The notes under the pieces are model-generated. The model saw nothing but the letters and a program-made list of their open reading frames with translations. It made no database searches and was not told the origin of the DNA. From Salticus scenicus (taxonomy: Eukaryota > Arthropoda > Arachnida > Araneae > Salticidae): a stretch of 64,000 nucleotides of DNA. This document shows, piece by piece, positions 35,144 through 46,693 of the stretch. The translations under genes were made by a program, and so were the position numbers. Positions within the stretch are counted from its first letter, which is position 1. The number at the start of each line of letters is the position of its first letter. The stretch covers positions 199,288,480 to 199,352,479 of the forward strand of contig OZ005648.1 of NCBI GenBank assembly GCA_963930645.1. The letters run 5' to 3'.

Positions 35144-36200
35144 AGCTGACCCGTCCGGTGTTGCCCGGGCCCATGGTAATAACCTTAAATGAACCTTAAC
35201 TTTGTATGGTTTTACACCTTTAACTCGATTTTGTTTGAATTATTATTTTTAAATAAAAGCATCGCGAAAAAATAATCAGCTGCAACAAAAAAATTACCTC
35301 GAACCGAACGAAACTCTGCCTTGTGACTCCGGTGCCTTCGGCATCGCATACGCCGGCCGCTAATAACATAAAAATATTTCCACAAATAACACCTGGAACC
35401 GAACGAACCCGCCTGGTGTTGCCCGGCCCCATGATACCTTAAATGAAACTTAAATTTGTATGATTTTATACCTTTAATTCGATTTTGTTTGAATTTCTCT
35501 TTTTAAATGAAAGCATCACGAAAAAAATAATCAGCTGTAAAAAAAAAAATTACCTCGAACCGAACGAAACTATGCCTTGTGACCCCGGTATCTACGGCAG
35601 CGCATACACGGGCCGCTAATAGCACAAAAAAATTCCCATAAATTAACCTGGAACCGAACTAACCCGCCCGGCAATGCCCGGGTCCATGAGAATAACCTTA
35701 AATGAACCTTAAATTTGTATGATTTTATATCTTTAACTCGATTTTGCTTGAATTTCTATTTTTAAATAAAAGCATTGCGAAAAAAAATAATCAGCTGTAA
35801 CAAAAAAAAATTATCTCGAACCGAACGAAACTCTGCCTTGTGACCCCGGTGCCTGTGGCACCGCATACGCGAGCCGCTAATAACATAAAAAAATTCCCAA
35901 AAATTAACCTGGAACCGAACGAACCCGCCCGGCAATGCCCGGGCCCATGATAATAATTTTAAATGAACCTTAAGTTTGTATGGTTTTATATCTTTAACTC
36001 GATTTTGTTTGAATTTCTATTTTTTAATGAAAGCTACACACAAAAAAAAAAAAAAACGGCTCGTGACCCTGCGTCCTGCGGTAGCATATACGCAGGCGGC
36101 TAATAACATGAAAAAAATCTCAAAAATTAACCTTGAACCGAACGAACCTCTCACTCGTGTTACCGCTGCCTGTGGCTTCGGCACCGTATAGCAGGCATGG
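35144..36200 (+). repeat. Tandem array, 258-bp unit, four copies plus a partial
   Basis: The start block (CCCGNCCGGNNNTGCCCGGGC-like, followed by CCATG) occurs near 35151, 35408, 35664 and 35923. Each unit contains TTTAACTCGATTTTG, AATAATCAGCTG, CGAACCGAACGAAACT and CGGCACCGCATACG-like blocks. A fifth, shortened unit ends near 36200. Confidence 0.9.
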
Positions 36201-36204
36201 TACG

Positions 36205-36565
36205 CACGCACTGCAAAATCCACTTTCCTCCACCAGGGAGCGCAGTATGTTGTATACGAACATCACCAATCGCCTTGAATTTCCAAGACCTTTCAAATAA
36301 GGTGTCACATGGTGGTGTCAACTGCAAAATCCTTTAGTTGTACTTTCCACCACCAGGAGGCGCATTGTGTTCTGTACGAACATCACCAACGGTGAGGAGA
36401 TACCAAGACCTTTAAAATAAGGTGCAACATGGTAGGGCAAACTACAAAATCACCTAGTTCCATTTTTCACCTTCAGGGGGCGCCCTAGATTGTATACAAA
36501 CTTCCCCAATCAACATGAAATTTCAAGACCTTTAAAATGAGGTGCTACATGCGTGGGTCTAGAAC
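36205..36565 (+). repeat. Tandem array, about 115-120-bp unit, three copies
   Basis: Units start near 36211, 36325 and 36443 with a CAAAATCC block, then CACCA-CAGG-GGCGC, a GTAYACGAACATCACCAA-like block and CCAAGACCTTT-AAATAAGGTG. It directly follows the 258-bp array. Confidence 0.85.
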
Positions 36566-36947
36566 GGATTCCCCTCTCAAACTAATTCCCCCCTCCCCCC
36601 CCCCTTTCAAATCTACTTTCCCCCTTTTCCCCCTCCTTAAAAATTGAAAATTCCAAAGTCGGAGATATTAATTTTTTAGTATTCGAGTCTAGTACTCCCA
36701 TGTACAATTTCTTCACCGTGAAGTAATTTGGAGCTAAGTTATGCTCGCCAACGTGTGTTTAAACCCTCCCCACAAGGAAGGGGGGGGGGGGACCGTTCGA
36801 CTTTTTACATTTTTCTCTTTTCATAGCACATCTACAGACCAAGACCTTTTTTTAAAGACACCTCAACCAAATTTTTACACCTAGCCGTTCTCTCAATTTA
36901 GCGGAGACAGACAAAAACACGTTTCAAATTAATATATAGATTTATCA

Positions 36948-37547
36948 CACTAGTTGCTAAACGAAATTTTAAGAAAAAACATGTTATCTATTTTTATTAT
37001 TTTCGTTAGGCTAGTTTTTTTACAGCATTGTAAAAAAATAAATAAATAAATAAATAAAAAATACAGCGAAAACAAAATGTGCTTCATTTAATTCAAATGC
37101 ATAATTAATTGATTCGTTGTAAACAATATTGATCAAACAAAATAATTATAAGATAAAAAAAAACTTTTTATAAACCAAGTTTTTAAATTTTCTGTTGAAT
37201 CATAGCCATAGAACTAACTACATTAGCACTTTATCAATGCGTATTGTTACGAAATTGTAAATAATTGTATTTGTTTTTGTATAAATTCTTTCAACGAGGC
37301 TTAGTAAGTTGATAAAAGGTCAATTTTCTGCATTTCCAGCTCTTTTTCGCTTTAAAATAGCTTAATTTTCCTTTTAAAACGCATTAAAAAGCTCCAATAG
37401 GCAGGTAATGGATTTGGCGCCAAATTTGGCGTCTTATTGCCCTTGGCGACTTTTTTGGTAACTTTTGGCGAGAAAATCCTTATTATTGATCGATATTCCA
37501 AAGATGGACGTTCTAATGTGATTGGTTAATGAGTTACGGGAAATTTG

Positions 37548-37582
<35 letters not shown>

Positions 37583-37604
37583 GGTTTTAAAAATAAAATA
37601 TTAA
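36948..37604. other. No gene; early part of the family B locus
   Basis: ACATTAGCACTTTATCAATG near 37220 recurs near 37640 in copy 2 of family B, so roughly 415 bp (37240-37630) looks inserted or duplicated. It includes a GGCGCCAAATTTGGCGTC palindrome near 37417 and a run of about 28 A at 37552-37579. Confidence 0.5.
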
Positions 37605-38058
37605 TCCTTTCAGAACAACATATATTTGCATCATGAACTGCATTAGCACTTTATCAATCTGCAGAAAATCTTTAAAGTGATAATGACGTCAATTTTTGCC
37701 AGATGCAAAATTTAACTTTTTACAATTTTTTAAAGCTTACGTTTAGTTAAATGTATTTATTTTTATGTCGAAAGAAAATGAACTCGTAATTTTTATTTGG
37801 CAACAATTAAATTACAGATAATATTTTAATGACTATTTTTATTGCTATTAGGAGCATATTATTTTCATATTTTAATTAATTAAAAGAAAATATTCGAAAA
37901 TTTGAAAACATGACTTCGAAGTATTGTATTGTCACCAGGTTCTAAGTTACTGTGAAAGTTTCAAATGCCTAGCTAGTAGGGAAGTTAGTTAAAAATAGAT
38001 TGCAAGATTTGTACCGGACAAACAAACAAACAAGATTAGGAGTTAATAAGAACATGGT
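37605..38058 (+). repeat. Dispersed repeat family B, copy 2
   Basis: It runs colinear with 13555-14035 through TGACGTCAATTTTTG, TATGTCGAAAGAAAATG, TGTGAAAGTTTCAAATGCCT, AGCTAGTAGGGAAGTTAGTT, GCAAGATTTGTACCGG and CAAACAAACAAACAAG. Copy 1 carries an extra T homopolymer of about 25 bases (13748-13774) that is absent here. Confidence 0.75.
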
Positions 38059-38837
38059 AATAAATATGCAAATAAATCAATAAATTTTCGGGAAAATTCT
38101 TTTTTTTTTTTTTGTTTGTTTGTTTGTTTGTATAAAATTTGTTTACTGAAAGACGACTTCTCTCACTCGCATAATTTTCTTGATCAATTTTCTGTAACAT
38201 TTTTAAAAACACTTTGGATATGTTTCACTGAGGAAAACTTATTCTGAAAGCTCTTTCATACAACAATGCTACACGTTATTTCATAAAATAATTCTCGAAC
38301 TCAGACGAAAATTTTATTCACCCACTCTATCGCTTTCCAATACAAAGTTGTCTGATTCTCTCTCTATACTTCTATTAACGATGTTCTTTGTCTGAACAAT
38401 GCAACCAGACGGAAGCCATGCGCATTGAAATGAATAGATTCTGCTGCTCTTTTAAGACATTTAAAGTTCTCAATATCTATCTTTAACAGGTTCCTCAATT
38501 ATTTTCAATCATTCAGTGAAGTTATACGTTAAAATAAATATCTGTTCTCGCTGATGCCTAGTCTTGAGAAAGTTTAGAAACTACAGAATAATTTATTCTA
38601 GGCAGTAAGACTTGAATATTGCGAATTCACGGAAAATAATTTTAAATGAGTTGAGAATTTAGTATCACGTATGATTTTTAGCATAGTTAAGTACGTTTTG
38701 AGCACTATCTAAAATAACCAAAATAAATAATTATTTATTTTTTAAAAATATGAAAACAAGTTACTACGTTAAGACAAAATTGGGAATTCTGAAATTTCCC
38801 CAAAACTGGGAATTTTGAAATTATGAATATTTTTTTA
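38059..38837. other. No gene or repeat family recognised
   Basis: AT-rich. A GTTT microsatellite lies near 38113-38133, and ATTTTTAAA-rich stretches follow. No open frame is supported. Confidence 0.45.
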
Positions 38838-41090
38838 ACCGACTTCAAAAAAGAAGGAAGGTTCTCAATTCAAACCGTATGTTTTTTTTATGTTTGTTAG
38901 CTCATAACTTCTGAACGGATACTCCGATTTTTTTTAACCGACTTCAAAAAAGAAGGAAGGTTCTCAATTCAAACCGTATGTTTTTTTTATGTTTGTTAGC
39001 TCATAACTTCTGAACGGATACTCCGATTTTGATACTTTTTGTTTTGTTGAAAAGGTCTTGGTCTGCAATAGGTCCCATTGTAATATCTTTACGATCTAAA
39101 GAAAATACAGGGTGCCCAAAAAAATCAGCCCCAACTCTTTTAACTGCTAAATGGCTGAAGCTATAGTGATAAAAATGGTATGTAAGTATAGCAAAGTGGC
39201 CATGCAGTACAAGGTTAAACCGCTTGCAGCGCCACCTGGTGGAAAATAGAGGAGTTAGTGTTCCTATCTGGAAAACGGTTCTAGAGAAAAAAGTGAATTA
39301 CAAAGCTGAAGGGTATCACCGATTTAGTACAAAAAGATTGTTTAGACATTTATGCTAGCGTTCCTATCTCGGAAACGGTTCAAGACAGGGGGAAAAAGTG
39401 AATTATAAGATTGCAGAGCATCATAGATTTAGTACGAAAAGATAGTTTAGACATTGATGCTAAAAATACAATGCTAAAAACGTGCATTTGTTTGTTCGCA
39501 ATTTCTTACACTATGCACACTTGAGATACATTGCACACGTTGTAGCGTACTGGTGAGACATACGCTATATAGTTCAAAATACGGTTACTTGATACTTTTT
39601 GTTTTGTTGTAAAGATCTTGGTCTGAAGTAGGCCCCATTGTAATACCTTTACAATCTAAAGAAAATAAAGCGCCATCTGGTGAAAAACCGTGGAATTAGC
39701 GCTCCTATTTCAAAAACGGTTCAAGATGGGAGAAAAGTTAATTACGAAGTCATGGAGCATCATCTATTTACTACGAAAAGACAGTTTTAGACGTTATTGC
39801 TAAAAGAAGAACGTTTAAAATGTGCAGTTGTTTGTTCGCAATTTCCTACACTGTGCACACTTGAACTACGTTGCACACTTTTGCAGCGTAGCGGATGACA
39901 CATATACTCTGTGGTTCAAAGTACTGTTACTGTAAGCGGTTACATCGATTAGCGCAAAGTCGTTTTCAACCAACTTTAGAAAGGAGGGTGTTCTTAATTC
40001 GAGCTATGTGTTGTTGTCGGTGTTTGTAAGCTTATAACTTCGTAAGAGATGCTCTAATTAACCGACTTCAAAAAGGAGGAAGATCTCAATACAAAACGTA
40101 GGTCTTTTTCTTTTTGCTTTTGTTTGTTAGCGCATAACTTCTGAACGGATGATCCGATTTTGATACTTTTGTTTTATTGTAAAGGTATTGGTCTAAAATA
40201 GGTTCCATTGTAATACCTTTATGATCAAAAGAAAATACAGGGTGCCCAAAAAAAGTCAGTCCCAACTCTTTTAACTGCTCAACAGCTGCAGTTATAGTCA
40301 TAAAAATGGTTCGTAGGTACAGTAAAGTGGATATGTGCAACGCGATTCAACCGCCTACAGCGCCACCTGGTGGAAAATGGTGGAGTTAGCGTTCCTATTT
40401 CGGAAACGGTTCAAGACAGGGGAAAAAGTGAATTATAAAATTGCAGAGTATCATCGATGTAGTACAAAAAGATAGTTTAGATTTTAATGCTAAAAACAGA
40501 ACGCTTAAAACGTGCATTTGTTTGTTCACAATTTCCAATTTTGTGCGCACTTGAACGACATTGCATTTGTTGAAGCGTAGCGGGTGACATTTATGCTATA
40601 TAAAATTCAAAGTATGGTTATTTTAAGCGGTCACATCGATTAACGCATAAACGTTTTAAACCGACTTCATAAAAGAAGAGGTTCTCAATACAAACCATGT
40701 TTCGCGTTGTTGTTGTTGTTGTTGTTGTTGTTGTTGAAATTTGTTAGCTTATAACTTCGTAAGAGATGATTTAATTTTAATACTTTTTTGTTGTCGTAAT
40801 GATCTTGGCCTGAAACAGGTTTCATTATGATTTCATTAAGATACAAACAAATTAAAGGATACTCACAAAACTCTGTTCTCACTCTAACTGCTGAACGCAT
40901 GCAGCTACACTGGTAAAAGCAGTATTTAAGTATCGATGTTGAAACTTCTGTCCGTCAGCAGCAATGCATATTTTGCTCTTTTTTTGAACTATACGCTTTG
41001 CAATTTCCAGCGCAGCGGGTGACACGTATTCACTGTAAAGTTCAATGTATATGCCTAACAGAATTTTTGGTTACGAATACAGTGTATCCG
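38838..41090 (+). repeat. Complex tandem array headed by ACCGACTTCAAAAA motif
   Basis: The head motif starts units at 38838, 38937, about 39970, 40059 and 40662. Within units, recurring blocks are GATACTTTTTGTTTTGTTG, CAGGGTGCCCAAAAAAA, CAGCGCCACCTGGTGGAAAA, GTTCCTATTTCGGAAACGGT and GTGCATTTGTTTGTTC. Units vary from 99 bp to about 1 kb and contain a 104-bp sub-repeat near 39260-39470. The first two heads (99 bp) are identical. I recall the head motif as widespread in arthropod genomes. Small frames in it are shadows. Confidence 0.8.
40709..40737. repeat. GTT microsatellite
   Basis: About ten GTT units inside the fifth unit of the complex array. Confidence 0.9.
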
Positions 41091-41436
41091 TTCTTTACAT
41101 TTCTAAAGATATTTTAATTTAACGTATGTTCATTCAATAGATAGTTTATTGCTCATATCCGATAATAGTAAGAAAAGTGACACAACTAAAAAATGCAGCA
41201 TTTGAGAAAAATCAACTTAAAAATAACTTGACTAGAATAAAACTGGCATAACTGTCTCTAGAGTGGATAACTTTGTAGATGGGGATGTAACTTTTTTGTT
41301 CACATTTGGTGCATTTCATGTATTTTTCAGTGACATAAACCATTTTTTGAGTTATGTCACTTTTCTTGGAAGTTGTGATTTGTGAAACTGCCGTCAAACG
41401 TCTGCTATATAAATAAGTTTTCACTGAAAAGAGAAA

Positions 41437-42116
41437 AATAAAATCTTTTTGTTAAAAAATAGAACCGACTCCAAAAAGTAATTACTATTAAAACAACTAA
41501 AAAAAAAAAAAAAAAAAAAAAGGTACGAAATGAAACTGTAAATTGCGCATAAAACTATAAAATAATTTCCTTCGCCAAACAAACTATAACACTACAATTA
41601 ATCATAACTTTTGAAGTCGGCGCAAAATTAAATAAAAATTGATACCTTTATTCAATACGAAACTCAAATCCTATTCAAAATACACATCTTACATGATAGT
41701 TATCAAAGTTATACCAAATTTGCAAAGGAAACTCTAACTTCGTAAAAACATAAATACCGCCTTTTGAAGAATGTTCACTGTTCTATGTAGATGCTACTAA
41801 TGGATTAATTGCATACAGTGATAAAATAACAAAAAAAACATGAAAATGGATCATTCGAGACAACAGCATTTGTTGCTACCGATCTAAAAACAAACCTTTA
41901 AAAATTAATTAAATTTTATTTAATTTTGCGCCGACTTCAAAAGTTATGATTAATTGTAGTGTTATAGTTTGTTTGGCGAAGGAAATTATTTTATAGTTTT
42001 ATGCGCAATTTACAGTTTCATTTCGTACCTTTTTTTTTTTTTTTTTTTTTTTTTAGTTGTTTTAATAGTAATTACTTTTTGGAGTCGGTTCTATTTTTTT
42101 ACAAAAAGATTTTATT
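41437..42116. mobile_element. Foldback element, inverted arms of about 200 bp, 680 bp total
   Basis: The arms 41437-41640 and 41925-42116 are near-identical inverted copies. They start AATAAAATCTTTTTGT and contain ATAGAACCGACTCCAAAAAG, TTGCGCATAAAACTATAAAA and GAAGTCGGCGCAAAATTAAA. Each arm carries an A/T run of about 24 bases at the same place. The GACTTC/GACTCC motifs link it loosely to the preceding array. It is non-coding. The target duplication is not clear. Confidence 0.85.
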
Positions 42117-42519
42117 ATAACTTTTGTTAATTATTTAGCCTCCGATCTTTAAATTAACTTCAACTTTAATTCCTGCATAGATTTCCTTTTCGTTTCCCTT
42201 TCCCGCTAATTCGAGCATCTTTGATGTTTATTCCGAAAATGAAGAATATAATTAATTGTAATTAATGCGTACTAACACTAACAGTAAGTTTCTGCCATTA
42301 TTCACTAATATTATTTTGTTATATTCTTGAGATATTTCTCTCGAACACAAGCCAGATCATGTATAAAAAATGTTAATTTCCTATTAGAAAATAAGTGAAG
42401 AAAGTTTTCGTCAGTACATAACAAAAGACGAAGCACCAATGGTGAAAATGTGACCCAAACTCCACTACTAATGCACTACTAAAAACAAAATTTTTTTCTT
42501 GGAAACTGTAAAAGTGATT

Positions 42520-43160
42520 TCGGATTTGATAAACAGGAGGCATTTTCAGAAGAAATTGATATTGTGGTATCATTCCCATCGGAGTCAGAGCCAGCCCGAT
42601 TACGAAAAATGAAAAAGAAGTTTAATTATGCAGTCAGCTGATAATTCAACAAGTGATGCTAAACATCATTTTAAGATTAATTTTTATATTTCTTTTCTTG
42701 ATACAGCAAGAAATTCGAATGATGACAAGTTCAAACAGACCAAAAAGATAAATCATGTTTACTGATGCCTTTCTAACGATTGTGAGTCGTAAAAAAAAAC
42801 CTTTCAAAGTGATTTTGAAATTATGTAGAAGATTAGGAGATTACCTGACACAAGGAGACTCTAAGGATGTTGATGAAAGTACACTACAGGAAGTTTTGAA
42901 TAATTTTTGTGAAAACGAACTAGTACATTGCTTATTGAATTTAGTAACAGCAATAAAAATGTTACTGACACTTCCTGTGTCTGTGGCCAGTGGAGAACCC
43001 AGCTTCATATAATTGAAATTAATAAAAACTTACCAGCGTTCTATAGTGACATGAGAACGTCACCATTATCAACAGATCAAGATGAAGCTAAAACAATTCA
43101 TTTCACAATTCATGCATTTCTACTACCGCTAAAAGTTGCGCCGAAGAAACAATAATATGC
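42520..43160 (+). pseudogene. hAT transposase C-terminal pseudogene (ZMYM-like)
   Basis: In order: IDIVVSFPSESEPARLRKMK (about 42560-42620), FKINFYISFLDTARN (about 42675-42720), a 75-codon open stretch at 42755-43012 ending MLLTLPVSVASGEPSF, and then, beyond an in-frame stop, LKLIKTYQRS. LPVSVASGERSFSKLKLIK-type sequence is the hAT dimerisation signature of ZMYM-like transposases; here Arg-Ser after GE is Pro-Ser, and Ser-Lys after SF is Ile-stop. Frameshifts near 42640 and 42745 and at least two later stops show it is dead. The N-terminal zinc finger and most of the catalytic domain are absent. Confidence 0.85.
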
Positions 43161-43312
43161 AATATGTAATAAAAATAAATAGTTGATTATTTATTACAGT
43201 ATTTGTATGTGTATAATTGTCTGCATGTCTTACATTTTAAAAAAAAATTCTTTTAATGAGGCGCCACGAAAATTTTTCGCCTAGGGCGCCAAATTTGCTC
43301 AGGCCGGCGCTG
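42520..43312 (+). mobile_element. 3' part of a ZMYM-type hAT transposon
   Basis: A transposase relic (42520-43160) is followed by an A/T trailer and, at 43262-43312, a right terminal end. On the other strand that end reads CAGCGCCGGCCTGAGC and then GGCGCCCTAGGCGAAAAA. CAGNGCCGGC starts are characteristic of this hAT group (recall). The matching left end was not found, so the copy is 5' truncated. A Tc1 relic begins immediately after it. Confidence 0.8.
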
Positions 43313-43329
43313 ATTTTCGGATGAAAAAT

Positions 43330-44131
43330 ATTTTACTCTTGATTAACCAAATAGTTTTAACAGTTACTGGCACGATCTGAAGATAACGAAAGACAGAGCA
43401 AAATTTTTTAAAGGCAGATATGAATCGGGCATTTTAAAGGTGGATTTATGGTGCTCTGGGGAGCTGTTTCTACTGAAGGCAGAATGAATTTAGTAATTTT
43501 TTCTATTATTATGAACATCAAGAGAATATCCGCAAATTTCAAACGTGGAATTCTCAGATTTATTTTAGATTTTAGAGAGGGGTGGGGGCTAATAATTTTT
43601 TTTTCAACAAGACTTACATTTTTGCTCTACTTCTAGAGCAATAGAAAATAGTTTGAAGAAAGAAACTTCTGTATTGTTGCCTTTCCCGTGACCTAAAAGT
43701 TGAAAAAACTTTAACTTATCATATTAAAAAAGTGCATGCAAGTGGAAAGCAATTTTAAAGTAGTTTAAATGTACTCAGAATATCATCTATGCTGTATGAA
43801 ATGGTATTGAAACTGAATATTAAATACAGATACACCAGAGAGAATGTCTGACTGTGTCACCCTAAAAAGAGACCCCATAAAATATTAATCTAAAGAATAA
43901 CTGAAAAAAAAAAATTACTAACATTCGAGCTGTCCTTATAATTGTGAATACCTGAAAAATCATTTTTTTGACCGTATTTAAAGTTTTTTAAGATAGAAAA
44001 ACGATAAAACTTTTTAAATATTGTCTGTTAATGAAATTCAAATTAATAAAAAATATATTTGCTTAAATAATGGTATTCAGTGTTTAGTTAATGTAGAAAA
44101 ACGGGTGTCCTTATAATTATGAGAACCATTG
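43330..44131 (+). pseudogene. Tc1-like transposase relic with right terminal repeat
   Basis: The frame at 43448 gives MVLWGAVSTEGRMNLVIF, matching the conserved WGAxSxxGR region of the Tc1 catalytic domain. About 140 bp further on, degenerate FQQDL then STSRAIE fits the second Asp motif. Many stops and shifts follow. The right end near 44103-44131 reads GGTGTCCTTATAATTATGAG and closes at ACCATTG before TA (44132-44133), a Tc1-type terminal repeat. A second partial end-like block (CTGTCCTTATAATTGTGAAT) sits near 43930. The left part is missing where the hAT relic abuts. Confidence 0.7.
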
Positions 44132-44133
44132 TA

Positions 44134-44502
44134 TATATTATTCAAAAAATATTGACCGTAGCACTATACGATTTTCACTGAAACGCTCAGAAAGTCATGG
44201 GACTTTTTTTTTTTTTAAGTAACAAAAGATTTATGACCAAATTGGTTAAAATTTCATCATAAGATGGCACTTTAATTGCAAAATTACATTTTTACAGTGG
44301 CGCAATATTTTCAACAAGCAACTAAAATATAAATATTCAAAATGTAAACTTTCAAAATATAAATATTCAATGTGACGCCCGTCATTCATGAGAATAGATG
44401 TCAGACATTGCGCATTGACTTTTCACAAAAAAGCTTAACTAACACCACTTTATCTTTTAACAACATATTATCATTATTTTCTTTTTAAAACAATTAACAG
44501 CA
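44134..44502. other. No gene recognised; left flank of the LTR element
   Basis: A small near-duplication of AAAATATAAATATTCAA occurs near 44324-44370. GTGACGCCCGTCATTCATGA and TCAGACATTGCGCATTG could derive from the untranslated lead of another mariner-type element, but this is not strong. Confidence 0.35.
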
Positions 44503-44507
44503 GTAAT
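44503..44507. other. Left 5-bp target duplication of the LTR element
   Basis: GTAAT, identical to 56823-56827. Confidence 0.9.
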
Positions 44508-45441
44508 TGTGAAGTCGTTCCTTCACATATATGAGTTTTAATTATAGCTTTAAATAAAGGCAATATATAATTTCTATATTTTCAATAAATTAAATGGCTA
44601 ATAAAAATAGATAACGAAATTCTAATTACTTTTATATTTATTCGCTTTTGTCTATAATAGATATCTTAATTCTAATAATACTTTATCCCTTATGCTATTA
44701 ATAAATCTTCTGAGAACAAAAAACATATTCTTTTTAAATGACATCTCTCAGAATAATAATCTTTCCTAAATCATTTAATAAATAAAATATAAAAAAATAT
44801 TATTTTATTTATAAGCCGTTGTATACATAATTACATTTTCATTCTTCTAAAATTGCGCAAGTCCACTTTGTTATAAATAAATTAGGCTATAATTTCCGTT
44901 GTGGTATCATTAAAGGGTAATTTAGATTTTTTTTATCACAGGATGTGCAATAATTTCCAGACTTTATGTCTCTCTTATTCAACGGTCTTCTGGCGATAAA
45001 ATTTGGCATTGATGATTGGCGTTATTTCTTTAACGGACATGCAAAATTCAAAAGATTTATATTAATTTGATCTAGAAACAATGGATTGGCTTTGGCTGGA
45101 AAGTTTGGCACTGTTTTAATAATTTTGGCGTAATTCATCAGTCCGGTCTGGATTGCGACTCAGTCAACTGCAGATTCTCTCGTTAACTACTGGTGTAAAA
45201 ACAACGAATTCGCGAAGCCCTCTCTCTCTCATCTAACCCTCTGTATGTCTGTTAAACTTTATAATCGACATTTTGAAATACTTTTTATTAAAGACTTTCT
45301 TGATTTTCATGCTGATTAAATAGGGATGATTGCTGCAAAATTATTGATTCTTATTTCCTCACGGCCTAAAGTTTATTGTTCCTGGAGTTATTATTGCGAC
45401 CCTTATCCTATAGCTCAAGTTAACCAGAATCTACCTTACAA
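44508..45441 (+). repeat. Left LTR, 934 bp
   Basis: It starts TG and ends CA. The first 20 bases form a small hairpin (TGTGAA ... TTCACA). AATAAA-like signals lie near 44548-44556 and 44870-44880, and a TATAAG motif lies near 44811, so promoter and polyadenylation signals may be present; their limits (U3, R, U5) cannot be set by eye. It differs from the right LTR by about eight substitutions and a few short indels, including an extra TAACCCTC-like stretch near 45235. Confidence 0.9.
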
Positions 45442-45447
45442 GTATTT

Positions 45448-45465
45448 GGTGCCAGACCTCTTCAG
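45448..45465 (+). promoter_or_regulatory. Candidate primer-binding site
   Basis: Six bases after the LTR, TGGTGCCAGACCTCTTCA begins with TGG, the complement of a tRNA CCA end. I cannot name the matching tRNA. Confidence 0.6.
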
Positions 45466-46660
45466 AGTGGTTACGAGATAAAAAGAGAGAGAGGGGTGCT
45501 AGTTACAATATTTTAATTATTTAGTGTAAGTAACTGTGTATATGAACAAATTGACAATTTTTGGAAAATAAGATAAAACGAAATGCATGTGAGATGCACT
45601 GAATTATGGATATTAGTAAGCTGCAAATCTGTTATTTTTCTTTGAACTCTATGAATGATTGAAAGTAGAACTTAAGAAAAGGAAGAGAAAGGGAAGAAAA
45701 ATGCATACTGTTTCCATTGTTTTTTTTGGACTTGCAGTGTACAATGCAAAAATCATCTGTGTTTATAGCATCGGTGCATTGAATTCTATGCCTGAAGTTG
45801 CAAAATATTTGATTTCGAAATGGAATTATTAGTGTGAAGTTTTCATTCATCTTTCTGATATTCATCTTCCGATCATCTATTGATGTGGGCTATTACAACT
45901 TTTCGATGCTTACTTTGTGTTCGTTTGGTTACAATGAACAGGGAGTGGACGTACAGTAAAGCGCTCTCCATCGAGTCAGATGTCGGCGGTGATCCGACTT
46001 AGCCTAACATACTTCTAAATCAAGACTACAGCAAGCAAATGCGACTCCTCGTGTTTACCGAAAATACGAGCAGCGGACGGAACTGCTTCATACCGTTGAT
46101 GGTGTCATATGTATCGGTAGCGCTTATCTTTGAGCTAACAGCGTTTAAACTGATTCAAGGGAAGGTCCCGCTTCATGTGTGTTGCGTCCCAATTTGTGAA
46201 ATTTCACATATTCCGATTTCAATTCATTCGTCTTATAATCAGAATCGTGATTTATTAAACATTTTGAAAATACTGAATTTCTCTCATCGTGTGACATGAA
46301 AACCTTTTTTCTCATCAGTGGTGTAATTATTTGTGTCTCAGGAGAAACATTTAACGATTCGTTTGAACTATGGATTTTTTTTTTTTTTTTTTTTTTTACT
46401 TTAACAAAATTTATAGCTATTAAAAAATTATTAGATCTTTCGACAATTTGGTGATTCGACGTAAGTTGGATGTTGTTGTTTTTTTTCCTACTGATGAAAA
46501 GTACTAAAGGTAAGAGAATATTTTTCTTTTTTTTTTTTTTTTTTTTTTTTTTTTGAAAGAAAAAGAGGGAAAAAGAAATACTGTTGACGTCTGTAGATAT
46601 TAAGTTGAAAAGACTAGATGTTTAATTTTTTTCACTGTATAAACTATAATTCTTAAATAC

Positions 46661-46693
<33 letters not shown>

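Larger units (their letters stand above)
35144..36947 (+). mobile_element. GC-richer repeat element with two internal tandem arrays
   Basis: It opens with TTAGCTGACCCGTCCGG, as does the element at 25077, and closes near ACACGTTTCAAATTAATATA. Inside are a 258-bp array (35144-36200), a 120-bp array (36205-36565) and a C-rich tract near 36576-36604 with a G run near 36781-36791. Open frames here are shadows of the arrays. The shared start motif and tail suggest a non-autonomous retroposon family. I did not find its target duplication. Confidence 0.6.

Noticed and set aside
46039..46299. 86-codon frame in the LTR-element interior as a possible gag remnant
   Set aside because: No zinc knuckle, no coiled coil and no similarity I recognise; left as non-coding.
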